Assembly: GCF_014851395.1 (NCBI RefSeq)
Contig: NW_024043372.1
Coordinates: forward strand, 11,398,469 to 11,462,468
Reading direction: 5' to 3'
Source: Micropterus salmoides
Lineage: Eukaryota; Chordata; Actinopteri; Centrarchiformes; Centrarchidae
Length of the DNA: 64,000 nt
Position numbers and translations under genes: made by a program. Shown here in pieces: positions 57,001 through 62,100 of the stretch; position 1 is the stretch's first letter, and each line of letters begins with the position of its first letter. The notes under the pieces are model-generated. The model was given only the letters and a program-made list of their open reading frames with translations, was not told the DNA's origin and ran no database searches.

Positions 57001-59180
57001 CACGTTTTCCCTCCCAGCAAACAGACACTGGGGGATGTGTTGTAATTACAGGCGCACATAAGAGAGGCAGCAACAAACCGATCTAAAACGCAGGTGGGTG
57101 GTTTGTTGTTCTGGGCTGAAGCAGCACGGTTCCGGTCTGCAGGCTACACACTGTCGTGCTGTTTCAAGTGATCAAGATCTCTAAGCACGTTGACCAATTA
57201 CCACCTGCCAGAGTGCGGATATGGCATGGCACAGGTAAATACTGGGTACACTGATGTTTTGAAAAGGCAAATCGATTTGCCTGTAAGGGATTCCAATTGA
57301 TAGGAAAGTAGAGGCAATTTAGAAAAATATCCTCTTTGTCCTCATGGATGGAAGGAGGCATTCTACCAACAAAAGGTCAGCGCAGACATTTTACAGATTG
57401 ACATTTTATGTTTTTTTTTTTATTTCTGAGTACTGTTAAATGTGTACAGAGTGGTGGTTCTTTGTAAGGGGAGGCTGTAATTTCTTTAAATTCTTTTTAT
57501 TCTGAAAAAAACACATTCAAATGGAAGATATACCGTGCTAACAAAATGACACTTGCATCTGCATTTAATGCACTTCTTTGCATATAAAATAAAATCAATG
57601 TTGACTTATTTAAAGATTTAAGTTATAAAACATTACAAAGGTGCACCACGGTGGCCTAGTGGATAGCACTGTTGCCTCACAGCAAGAAGGTGATGTCCGA
57701 ACCATGGTCCCTCCCACCATCCAAAGACATGCGGACTAGGTTGATTGTTAACCCTAAATTCACCTTAGGTGTGAGTGTGACTGGTTGTTTGTCTATGTGT
57801 GGCCCTGCGATGAATTGGTGACCTGTCCAGGGTATACCCCGCCTTTCGCCCGATGTCAGCTGGGATAGGCTCCAGCTCCCCGTGACCCTGTGCGCAGGAT
57901 AAGCGGTTGACGATGGATGGATGGATGGAATATTGCGTAGGTGACTTCTGTCACGTGAGTTAAGTCACAAAGCTTACATTATTTACTTATTTTAACCCAA
58001 ACCAAGCAGTTTTGTTACCTAAACTAAACTGTGACAGTTTCACAACGTTAACCATGTGTTTAACGTCATGTGACTTACGTAATTTACTAAAAGTCTGGAA
58101 CGCCTGTTGCTGGATTTGTACATGTCATTTTGGGGAACGGTCATGTTGTTTTGGGGGTCATTGACAATCGACCTACTTTGTCAATTAGGTTTCAGGACGT
58201 GTTGACATTGCCATATCCAGCATTGTATTTCTGTTTGAAAATAAACAGCATTTCATTTTTATGGAAATATGGTAATGGCTTCTGTTGAGTAATCTATGTG
58301 CAGAATGTTCCCTAATGTTCATATATCACTGGCTTATACCATCAATTGAATGGGAATGAATAGATCCCTGTAACAGCTTACAGTGAAGAATGCATTACTA
58401 CTACACTGTATGGATTGTATCCCTTGGTGTAAGGGCAAAGCGGACTGATTTAGGCTCAGCAGATTTAATGAAATTATTACAAGAGCAAAACATACCTCGA
58501 CACACAGTCCCATTCTCCACAGCCTCGTTCCCAGCCTTGCACATACAGCGTCCAATGGGTACCATCCATTCTCCATCTCCATTGCAGTACAGCTTAATGG
58601 GCACATCCACCTCCTCTGCATTAGGGATGCAAACACCTCTTGCAGCCACCAGGGAGGTGCTCTCTGCTCCTGAGAGTGTCTCCTGGAACAATGCCCCGTT
58701 AGTGATGATACGAGGGCACTTCCGGTAAAAGACACGAACAGCGATGAGCGACATACAGCCGCCATAGTCCTGAAAGGCAAGGTAGAAGCCATTCCGTGAC
58801 ACAGGGCCGAAACTCCGAACCTCAGTGTTGATCTTCATCACTCTGCCCCCTAGGTCCACTTGGGAGAAGCTCTCATCTGCTGCAATGGTGTCAACTTTGA
58901 TCCAGGGGTTCTCCATCCAGGCTGGTGAGGTTCTGGTGGCTGTGTCGGCATCAGATTCATAGTAATAGAGGTTAAAAGTCTCTTTACAAGAGCCCGGCAC
59001 GTTGGGAATGCTACTGCAGTCCCTCACCGAGAACTTCATCTCCACATGGATCCGCTGGGCACCACGGCGCCGGATGTACTTTGTCCGTACCCAGTTGTTC
59101 TGATTGTTGTCGAAAACATTGCAGACCTGGTACGTCCGAATGGTGTTCATGTTTTCATCATAACCGCTCACCTCCTCCCA
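182..59180 (-). CDS. ephb2: ephb2: Eph receptor tyrosine kinase, EphB2 type, partial (ten exons joined)
   Basis: This is a receptor tyrosine kinase for membrane-bound ephrin-B ligands, used in contact-dependent repulsion and adhesion such as axon guidance and tissue boundaries. The coding sequence joins 59180-58496, 28199-28044, 25191-24856, 12247-12123, 10796-10634, 8651-8543, 6872-6805, 5236-5114, 4099-3852 and 397-182 on the minus strand. Lengths are 685, 156, 336, 125, 163, 109, 68, 123, 248 and 216 nt: 743 codons with no stop. Domain order is ephrin-binding (residues 1 to about 180 of this fragment), Cys-rich (to about 280), two FN3 domains (about 281-490), a transmembrane helix (about 499-523), juxtamembrane tyrosines 555 and 561, then kinase with glycine loop, Lys612, HRD (703-705) and DFG (723-725). 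EphB2 rather than EphB1 or EphB3 is chosen from recalled family sequences: MENPWIKVDTIAADESF, QVDLGGRVMKINTEVRSFG and SIQEKLPLIIGS are EphB2-like. Exons 1-2 and 13 onward are outside the window. Exon numbers follow mammalian EPHB2. Confidence 0.96.
398..3851 (-). other. ephb2 intron 11
   Basis: A 3.45-kb intron between exons 12 and 11. I see no exon, RNA gene or recognisable transposon. The short open frames inside it have no domain character and no coding-like composition. A 16-bp palindrome (tacagtatatactgta) sits near 2165. Confidence 0.8.
3852..4099 (-). CDS. ephb2: ephb2 exon 11: kinase N-lobe
   Basis: This 248-nt exon, phase 1 to phase 0, completes the glycine loop (GEFGEVCSG) and contains the VAIKTLK lysine (Lys612 of the fragment) that binds ATP. 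It has the helix C region RRDFLSEASIMGQFDHPNVI, with the conserved Glu, and the hinge MIITEFMENGSLDSFLR, with the Thr gatekeeper. The acceptor is ttcacag and the donor is gtaagc. An L2-type LINE lies immediately upstream of the acceptor in gene sense. Confidence 0.97.
4100..5113 (-). other. ephb2 intron 10, mostly a LINE
   Basis: A 1.0-kb intron between exons 11 and 10. About 850 bp of it is an antisense L2-type LINE remnant, annotated separately, leaving only about 150 bp of unique sequence next to exon 10. Confidence 0.85.
4113..4965 (+). mobile_element. L2/Maui-type LINE remnant (reverse transcriptase C-terminus and 3' tail)
   Basis: Read on the plus strand, the left end gives HGKIHCYADDTTLHPH, the YADD catalytic motif of L2-clade reverse transcriptases. 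It is followed by LKLNQDKSEA-like and VPGFITSSVAEVRNL pieces. After an internal deletion come the C-terminal hallmarks HITHTLQQLHWLPV and, later, KLTCLD. The copy ends in aaataaataaataaa and an (ATT)n tail, as fish L2/Maui elements do. Frames are broken repeatedly, so it is a dead, 5'-truncated copy. It is antisense to ephb2. Confidence 0.82.
5114..5236 (-). CDS. ephb2: ephb2 exon 10: regulatory juxtamembrane tyrosines and kinase start
   Basis: This 123-nt exon, phase 1 to phase 1, encodes MTPGMKIYIDPFTYEDPNEA, then VKEFAKEIDISCVKIEQVIG and A, before a gtaatg donor. Tyr555 and Tyr561 in YIDPFTYEDP are the two conserved juxtamembrane tyrosines that hold Eph kinases inactive until they are phosphorylated and then recruit SH2 proteins (family knowledge). 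The exon ends inside the glycine loop GAGEFGEV. The acceptor is ccaag, an AAG rather than the more usual CAG or TAG, so it may be slightly weak. Confidence 0.96.
5237..6804 (-). other. ephb2 intron 9
   Basis: A 1.57-kb intron between exons 10 and 9. I see no second gene. The open frames around 5670-6045 and 6230-6490 show no family resemblance. Confidence 0.8.
6805..6872 (-). CDS. ephb2: ephb2 exon 9: juxtamembrane segment, with a tandem acceptor
   Basis: This 68-nt exon, phase 2 to phase 1, reads RRRGFERADSEYTDKLQHYT then SGH before a gtgagt donor. The acceptor region reads tttcccccag followed by gag. Using the second AG, 3 nt downstream (exon then 6805-6869, 65 nt), gives RRGFERAD with one arginine fewer and the same frame. 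The segment lies directly inside the membrane and carries Tyr536 and Tyr543 of the fragment. Both versions are plausible; the 68-nt form is given because it uses the first AG after the pyrimidine tract. Confidence 0.95.
7345..7450. repeat. degraded interspersed repeat
   Basis: The sequence tagggatgtactgatctgat, followed by ctgaatcagtcttggggctgatatt and a later ggggatcga, resembles the ends of fish elements that read roughly 'tagggatgcaccgatccgat ... tcggtatcggggccgatat'. The match is from memory and partial; the class is unknown. Confidence 0.4.
8280..8375. repeat. teleost dispersed repeat fragment
   Basis: The stretch with tttgattggccatgtactgt, then acatacaaggaatttcactc and tggtttttcgttgctctcaa, matches a repeat I recall as common in percomorph fish (ttattggccaagtatg ... 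acatacaaggaattt). It is non-coding and its boundaries are approximate. Confidence 0.6.
8543..8651 (-). CDS. ephb2: ephb2 exon 8: transmembrane segment
   Basis: This 109-nt exon, phase 1 to phase 2, follows a tttctatag acceptor and ends in a gtgagt donor. It encodes EEYNTSIQEKLPLIIGSAAA and then GLVFLIAVVVIIIVCNR. The hydrophobic stretch at fragment residues about 499-523 is the single membrane-spanning helix, and the following arginines mark the cytoplasmic side. A (CA)n microsatellite begins about 40 bp upstream of the acceptor in gene sense. Confidence 0.97.
8652..10633 (-). other. ephb2 intron 7
   Basis: A 1.98-kb intron between exons 8 and 7. It contains the CA microsatellite near exon 8 and otherwise AT-rich unique sequence. 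No other exon or gene is seen. Confidence 0.8.
8692..8736. repeat. (CA)n microsatellite, (GT)n in gene sense
   Basis: About 45 bp of CA dinucleotides with one G interruption. In gene sense it is (GT)n ending about 40 bp before the exon 8 acceptor. Confidence 0.95.
10634..10796 (-). CDS. ephb2: ephb2 exon 7: second fibronectin III domain, C-terminal half
   Basis: This 163-nt exon, phase 0 to phase 1, follows a ctcctag acceptor. It reads DQSEYNSTTIRSQTNTVVIR, then GLKSGSIYVFQVRARTVAGF, then GRYSGKLYFQTMTE, with a gtgaga donor. It completes the second FN3 domain; VRARTVAGFGRYSGK is the usual Eph receptor F-G strand motif. One sequon (NST) is seen. The first residues, DQSEYNS, lie in the segment that varies most between EphB paralogs and species. 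Confidence 0.97.
10797..12122 (-). other. ephb2 intron 6
   Basis: A 1.33-kb intron between exons 7 and 6 with no recognised repeat or gene. Confidence 0.8.
12123..12247 (-). CDS. ephb2: ephb2 exon 6: second fibronectin III domain, N-terminal half
   Basis: This 125-nt exon, phase 1 to phase 0, was found by reading the minus strand and is too short to stand out as an open frame. After a ctcacag acceptor it reads APSTVSIMHQVSRTVDSITL, continues SWSQPDQPNGVILDYELQYY and ends EK before a gtatgag donor. These are the A to C strands of the second FN3 domain, with the conserved Trp and the PNGVILDYE signature of Eph receptors. Its phase fits exons 5 and 7 exactly. Confidence 0.96.
13356..13510. repeat. 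teleost dispersed repeat with (ATTCA)n edge
   Basis: It begins with about five copies of ATTCA, then ttttatttatatagcgccaa followed by atcacaacaacagttatctc and acagcgcttt. This is a very common fish interspersed repeat that I recognise from memory. The right edge is approximate. The class is uncertain, probably the tail of a retroelement. Confidence 0.7.
16491..16521. repeat. (CA)n microsatellite
   Basis: About 31 bp of CA repeat with one AT interruption, inside intron 5. Confidence 0.9.
24121..24225. promoter_or_regulatory. candidate conserved non-coding element with POU- and SOX-like sites
   Basis: This intronic block about 630 bp from exon 5 contains caattaaagagcaaatcaat, then cctttgtg and aataattagg within about 45 bp. 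These resemble homeodomain (ATTA), POU (GCAAAT) and SOX (CTTTGTG) sites. The dense AT-rich developmental motifs look like a conserved enhancer. This is inference from motif content only; conservation cannot be tested here. Confidence 0.3.
24856..25191 (-). CDS. ephb2: ephb2 exon 5: first fibronectin type III domain
   Basis: This 336-nt exon, phase 1 to phase 1, encodes the complete first FN3 domain. It starts TVPSAPQTVISSVNETS after a ttttccag acceptor and ends SVNITTNQ before a gtaagt donor. It contains the EphB-typical cysteine cluster CKSCGGGRGGCTRCGDNVQF, the LGLTESRVYISDLLAHTQYT strand region and the VNGVSDQSPYSPQYASV loop. Two N-glycosylation sequons (NET and NIT) are seen. The domain is extracellular and membrane-proximal to the Cys-rich region. 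Confidence 0.97.
26881..27300. promoter_or_regulatory. candidate intronic enhancer block
   Basis: The block contains several homeodomain-like TAATTG/CAATTA sites (for example cttttaattggcagcaatta), a CRE-like tgacgtgacg near 27205, an E-box cagctg near 27238, and an octamer-like ATGCAAAT (27264-27271) 3 bp before CTTTGTT (27275-27281), an OCT-SOX arrangement. It is inferred from motifs alone. Confidence 0.3.
27608..27655. repeat. teleost dispersed repeat fragment
   Basis: The sequence tcaaattcaaattcaaacag followed by cttcattggcatgacaaga matches a fish repeat end that I recall as (AAATTC)n...agctttattggcatgaca. It is short and non-coding. Confidence 0.55.
28044..28199 (-). CDS. ephb2: ephb2 exon 4: Cys-rich (EGF-like) region
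   Basis: This 156-nt exon, phase 1 to phase 1, is bounded by a tctttcag acceptor and a gtatgt donor. With the base carried from exon 3 it reads ACPSSFFKPTQGDEPC, then CPINSRTTSEGAINCVC, then RNGYYRTDSDPLQMPCT. The six cysteines and the NSRTTSEGA segment are typical of the EphB2 Cys-rich region that links the ligand-binding head to the FN3 repeats and takes part in receptor clustering. Its length equals my recollection of the mammalian exon. It is separated from exon 3 by a 30.3-kb intron. Confidence 0.97.
33541..33665. promoter_or_regulatory. candidate conserved non-coding element
   Basis: The block has several homeodomain-like sites (caattcaattagg, tctaattcaatcagg, gctattagac) in a moderately GC-balanced stretch that is unlike its AT-rich surroundings. 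Function is inferred from composition only. Confidence 0.22.
34564..35144. mobile_element. MITE-like non-autonomous DNA transposon, 581 bp
   Basis: The left end ggccctgttcagactgtcag (25-bp arm 34564-34588) and the reverse complement of the right end, ggctttgttcagactgcatg (35120-35144), match at 20 of 25 positions, including the 11-bp core tgttcagactg. The element is flanked by TA on both sides (tta at the left, taa at the right). That fits a TA or TWA target duplication as used by Tc1/mariner or PIF/Harbinger elements. It has no coding capacity. The superfamily is uncertain. Confidence 0.75.
36000..36185. repeat. old teleost dispersed repeat
   Basis: It starts with diverged GATAGATC-type units, followed by gactttatcaatcccggaaa and later attgtcatagcagccagata. 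This fits a degraded copy of the fish repeat family that reads (gata)n-ctttattgatcccggaaa. Edges are approximate. Confidence 0.5.
38805..38835. repeat. uninterrupted 31-base poly-G tract
   Basis: Thirty-one consecutive G on the plus strand (C in gene sense). It can form a G-quadruplex, and its length is likely unstable or imprecise in an assembly. Confidence 0.95.
39593..39635. repeat. (CA)n microsatellite
   Basis: A pure CA repeat of about 21 units in intron 3. Confidence 0.95.
41237..41302. repeat. 10-bp minisatellite
   Basis: About six tandem copies of ggcacagcct, with variant first and last units (ggcacggcat, ggcacggcct). The array is GC-rich inside AT-rich intron sequence. Confidence 0.9.
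46150..47071 (+). mobile_element. CR1/Jockey-type LINE, 5' part (reverse transcriptase N-terminal region), interrupted
   Basis: Plus-strand reading with a few frame breaks gives LSGDIHKLMRECDAALKA, IWENIKSLTGKHHNGNEKR, NGSITRDEAQIAATFNSYFV, INSLKSSKAKDVYGLDTMFL, then EGVFPKAWKTAILTQIYKT, CNYRPI and MQFGFRFNHSTETA. These are the segment after the endonuclease and the first reverse-transcriptase blocks of a non-LTR retrotransposon. It stops where the IS630/Tc1-like element begins at 47074. The copy is non-functional, with stops and no YxDD block. Confidence 0.8.
47630..48609 (+). pseudogene. IS630/Tc1-like transposase pseudogene, two exons, truncated
   Basis: Exon 1 (47630-47919) encodes MVASGQVNEQGQLPARGRGR, an Arg/Gly-rich stretch, and a helix-turn-helix region (DKIWATIIDHVTNHGLTMAE, ending TFRREN). 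A gtatgt donor at 47920 and a tctag acceptor ending at 48325 define a 406-bp intron that contains a (GT)n repeat. Exon 2 (from 48326) restores AGG and reads RIGRQPCTGGRGKLL, EQEICNMVMANNVITLRQIR, SISTIDRILKKNQMTMK. It then hits a TAA stop where I would expect a glutamine codon before IYRVPFERNSDRVKEL. The DDE core is absent. The element is dead, both by nonsense mutation and by truncation. Confidence 0.72.
48019..48062. repeat. (GT)n microsatellite
   Basis: A GT repeat of about 44 bp with one interruption, inside the intron of the transposase pseudogene. Confidence 0.9.
48640..48750. mobile_element. possible DNA-transposon end fragment (Harbinger-like)
   Basis: The 11-mer cttcgtggtac occurs at 48674-48684 and again at 48734-48744, exactly 60 bp apart. 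The block ends cttcgtggtacaggccc just before the LINE resumes. On the minus strand this end reads gggcctgtaccacgaagcag, a terminus I recall from fish DNA transposons, possibly PIF/Harbinger. No opposite end is seen. Confidence 0.38.
48751..49219 (+). mobile_element. CR1/Jockey-type LINE, 3' part and tail
   Basis: The LINE continues as RSVARGDRIIPMRRTAFGQS, AFSVRAAHTW, SLPTVIRDCE and FKLNLKSWLKDNQV, the typical C-terminus of these reverse transcriptases. A 3' untranslated region follows, ending in ctgtataaataaataaataaa. The central catalytic part between this piece and the piece ending at 47071 is gone, so the insertion was accompanied or followed by deletion. Confidence 0.78.
49220..49310. 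repeat. teleost dispersed repeat, left part
   Basis: The stretch from acctgcaacactaatgacat through agcaaacgttagcctgctaa to catggtgaactaagatggtg is a familiar fish repeat rich in GTTAGC/GCTAAC words. It is split by the retro-insertion that follows and resumes at 50562. Confidence 0.65.
49311..50561 (+). mobile_element. retro-inserted sequence of unknown identity, 1.25 kb, CpG-rich 5' end
   Basis: The segment is flanked by a perfect 13-bp duplication, aagatggtgaaca (49298-49310 and 50562-50574), and ends in an A-rich tract (50541-50561). These are the marks of LINE-driven retrotransposition on the plus strand. Its first 250 bp are unusually CpG-rich, including gcctcgcgcgcgtgatacgc. The middle has CA-rich and TTTG-rich tracts, and cccagtgacaaataaatttg occurs near 50425. 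No convincing open frame or family match was found. It could be a 5'- and 3'-bearing LINE deletion derivative, a SINE-like composite or a processed transcript. Confidence 0.6.
50562..50670. repeat. teleost dispersed repeat, right part
   Basis: It resumes the interrupted fish repeat: aagatggtgaacatggtaaa, then accttcttaacatcagcatg and taagcattgtcataatgagc. The continuation across the insertion confirms that the flanking duplication is a true target-site duplication. Confidence 0.62.
54186..54212. repeat. (CT)n microsatellite
   Basis: A short CT repeat of about 27 bp in intron 3. Confidence 0.85.
57640..57935 (+). repeat. SINE-like teleost repeat with tRNA-like head and GATG tail
   Basis: It starts ggtgcaccacggtggcctag, with tggcctagtgg like a tRNA A box and gtccgaacc like a degenerate B box about 45 bp later. 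It continues with ctgtccagggtataccccgc and gtcagctgggataggctcca, and ends in gatggatggatgga. I recognise this as one of the commonest dispersed repeats of percomorph fish. It is non-coding; the tRNA-derived origin is my inference. Confidence 0.72.
58496..59180 (-). CDS. ephb2: ephb2 exon 3: ephrin-binding domain and start of Cys-rich region
   Basis: This exon (685 nt, start phase 0, end phase 1) holds nearly the whole ligand-binding jelly-roll domain. It begins WEEVSGYDENMNTIRTYQVC right after an acceptor reading ccaacag, the same junction I recall from mammalian EPHB2. It ends at TVCR plus one base before a gtatgt donor. Visible family landmarks are the paired cysteines at C20 and C55, the sequence GSCKETFNLYYYE, the VDTIAADESFSQVDLGGR core, SFGPVSRNGFYLAFQDYGGC, and then cysteines in YRKCP, GVCIP, LYCNGDGEW and GRCMCKAG that start the Cys-rich linker. 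One N-glycosylation sequon (NGT) lies near the end. No frameshift or stop is present. Confidence 0.97.
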
Positions 59181-62100
59181 CTGTTGGCCAAGGACAGACA
59201 TAAACAGTGAGGTAACATTTTTACATTCAGAAATTTTCGGAAAAGGATCCTGACTTAAATTAATATTTTTAATTGAGGTACACAGTTAACCTGATTCATT
59301 CAATTAAGTGCAACTCAGCTGTAAAGCAGTAAATGTCGTGCATGTTTCCTATTAATATAATCTACCATAAAGCCCCCGCTGATACCAATTTTGCAGCAAC
59401 AAGAATGTTTTCATGCAAACTTTATAATACTTTGATTACAGGGAGTAATCAGCTTCAGGCAATATTTTGATTAAATTGATTATGTGCTGCAAAGAAACCT
59501 AGTGACCCAGTTTACATGGATGCATTATACAAGTCTAAAGGAATAAACGAGAACCAGCCTTTCCAGCACGTCTTCCCATGTCTTGAGGTAATACTGGTAT
59601 AAACAAGGGTACTTACAGGTTACGTACTCTGACCCTTAGTCCAATTTGTTTTGTCAAGTAAACAAAGACATTCCACAAAACAACAATTGGCATCATGAAG
59701 TTATCATTTAAGACCCTACTTTGCTTATTTCAATAGTTCACCCTTTTAATCTTTTCAAATTCATGTGTAGCTGTAATTAATTAAGTTAAATGTAGTTTTT
59801 ATTTGATTATTAATTTTAAAAACTCTCCTTTAGGAAACCTTATTACATGTTTAAAAAAGATATACCCTGCTTTGTACAGGCAGACAGTTTTGACGTTTAC
59901 CCTCTCCTTCCCTGTCCTCCCACTGAAGAAACAATTCACATCGTAATGCTTTAAGAGAAACTGGAGACGTGACATTCGCTTGAACAGAGCAGAGTTCTGG
60001 TTAATGTGATAGTGTGTCCTACTTTTTTATTGTGTCTTAATAGGACACATTCATAGCACATACTGTAATGGGTTATTGACATTGTAGTGAAAACTCCGTT
60101 CACAACAGTGAAGCACTGATGAAACGTGACATCAATTTTCCACAATCAAAGTCATACTAAACTGGTATAATCACATTACACAGGTAATCATAAAAAGAAT
60201 AATCAAGGGGCAAATTTCACTCCAGGTTTTAAGAGTATGCTGTTCTACTTCAAAGTCCACATATTGCACACCAATTTGAGCACGTCCTCTGACTGTACAG
60301 ACTCCAGATGCAGCCTCTGTGATTTTCCTGCCCCTTGGCCATGGATCAAACCAGCTTTAAACACCATGCACTCTAACCACCAAGCAGGTCATGACCTTGA
60401 CCTCGGCATCCCAGCCAAGCAAAAACCCTGTCCTCAACCCTCAAGAGCCACTTTGCATCAGCTGCACTCTCTATTGCTTCTAACACTCTACCTCCCCCCT
60501 TCACTCTTCACTTCCCTGCTGATATAATTTCTCAAATTAGTGCCCACTTAGTGAGGATTTTGACAGATTTTGACGGGTTGGGGGAAGAAAGTCACCCTTC
60601 TTGTTACAAACAGGCATTCTATCAAACACTTTCTGACTAATTAGAACAGCTTTAGTTCTTAATTCCCATGTCCTAATTAATCACTGCTAGTGCGATGCTT
60701 GGCTTGACCCAAACCATCACAAGAGCCAACCTAACCAGTAAAGACTGATGTGCAGCCAAAATTAATAATGAGTGTAAAAATTATGCAGCACAACAAAACG
60801 AAAAACTATAATTACATGGTACAAAAACTGGATCTTTCTTCCAAATTTGCCTAATGAGCAATATTTAAATTTTCAAAAAATATATTTCAACAATTGGAAG
60901 TGTTACAATTGGAATTTAACTGTAAATAAATGTCTGTACACAAAATAATTCATGTTAAAAAGGATTTCTCTGTGGCAAAGTAAGACTAGACAACATTTTA
61001 AACTAAGTACGGTTCAAGTCCACTAATAAAAAGAGTTGGATTCTATGGCAAATTTAGTTAACACATTTAGATAGTTATACTTCCAATTTTTCTGTATACA
61101 TTTTCTGGATACACTGTTGCATCACGTCAAAGTGATGCAACAGTGTAAGTACAGTGATGTACAGTGTACTTTCCAGTAGCTTTAAAATCATACATACATC
61201 ATACATTAGTTTAAGGATAAATGTGTCTTTTGGCCCATACTGGCAGACATCACCATCCCAGGTCACGAGTAGCAGTTGACCGTCCCACTTGTTGAGGAGC
61301 AGTGGGGAGGCTGTGGGCCAATTAGGCAAGAGCGGACAGTCCGCTTCTGCTGACCACAGAGCGTTGGACAATCACAGTTTAATAAAATGAATGTAGAAGC
61401 AGGTGGGGGTTGCTGCTAATGAGGGATGCAGACAGGGGAAACTGCAGGGGAAAGTGTTGGCAGTGATGTGGGGGGAAGGGTTGAGCCAAGCTAAAAAAGA
61501 CCCCAAACAAAATGTGTTTTGATGGAGGGCCTCTTTTTGTCCTGTCATGGCCTCTTTGCCCCGCTTTCATCACAGCCAGTGGAGGGAAGCAAATGGGCCA
61601 TAATAAGAGCCTAACGATCAAGCATAGAGTGTGAAATTAGAAGAAACGTCTTCATTTTCACAGCTCTTTCCCCTGGCTCTTTACTGAGAGTGCTGTAAAA
61701 GGGTGGTCATGTGTTTTAAGTAGAGAAGGTGGAGGTAACCCTGGTGGTGGATGTCAAGATGGATTAGTTAGAGGGGATGAGCTGCCCTCAGATGATGATG
61801 GAAGCAAAACTCCAGCTTTTTCAACAGAGTTGTTACATTTGGCAAAAGGTTGTTTTTCTTGCTCTGAGTGCGTGGAACAACAGCCATAGGGCTAAGTGCA
61901 CTGAACAGTGCATTACTATAACATAATAAACAGACCAGAATGATCAAAGGCATTTTCTTAATAACCAAGGGCATACCAAATATTATGAAAAGCTAATTTG
62001 CATTTGTGAAATATTTGGGGCATTTAGTTTCTATTTTTTTTTAGTTATTTAGTTATTTGACCTAAGACTGTATAACTTCAAGGTAAATAACAAGCAATGG

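Larger units (their letters stand above)
28200..58495 (-). other. ephb2 intron 3, 30.3 kb
   Basis: A very large intron between the ligand-binding exon and the Cys-rich exon. Its recognisable content is annotated separately: a MITE at 34.6 kb, an old repeat at 36 kb, a poly-G tract at 38.8 kb, CA repeats, a 10-bp minisatellite at 41.2 kb, a nest of transposons at 46.1-50.7 kb and a tRNA-like SINE-type repeat at 57.6 kb. The stretches 28.2-34.5, 42-46 and 51-57.6 kb show only unique AT-rich sequence with short meaningless open frames. No nested host gene was found on either strand. Confidence 0.75.
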
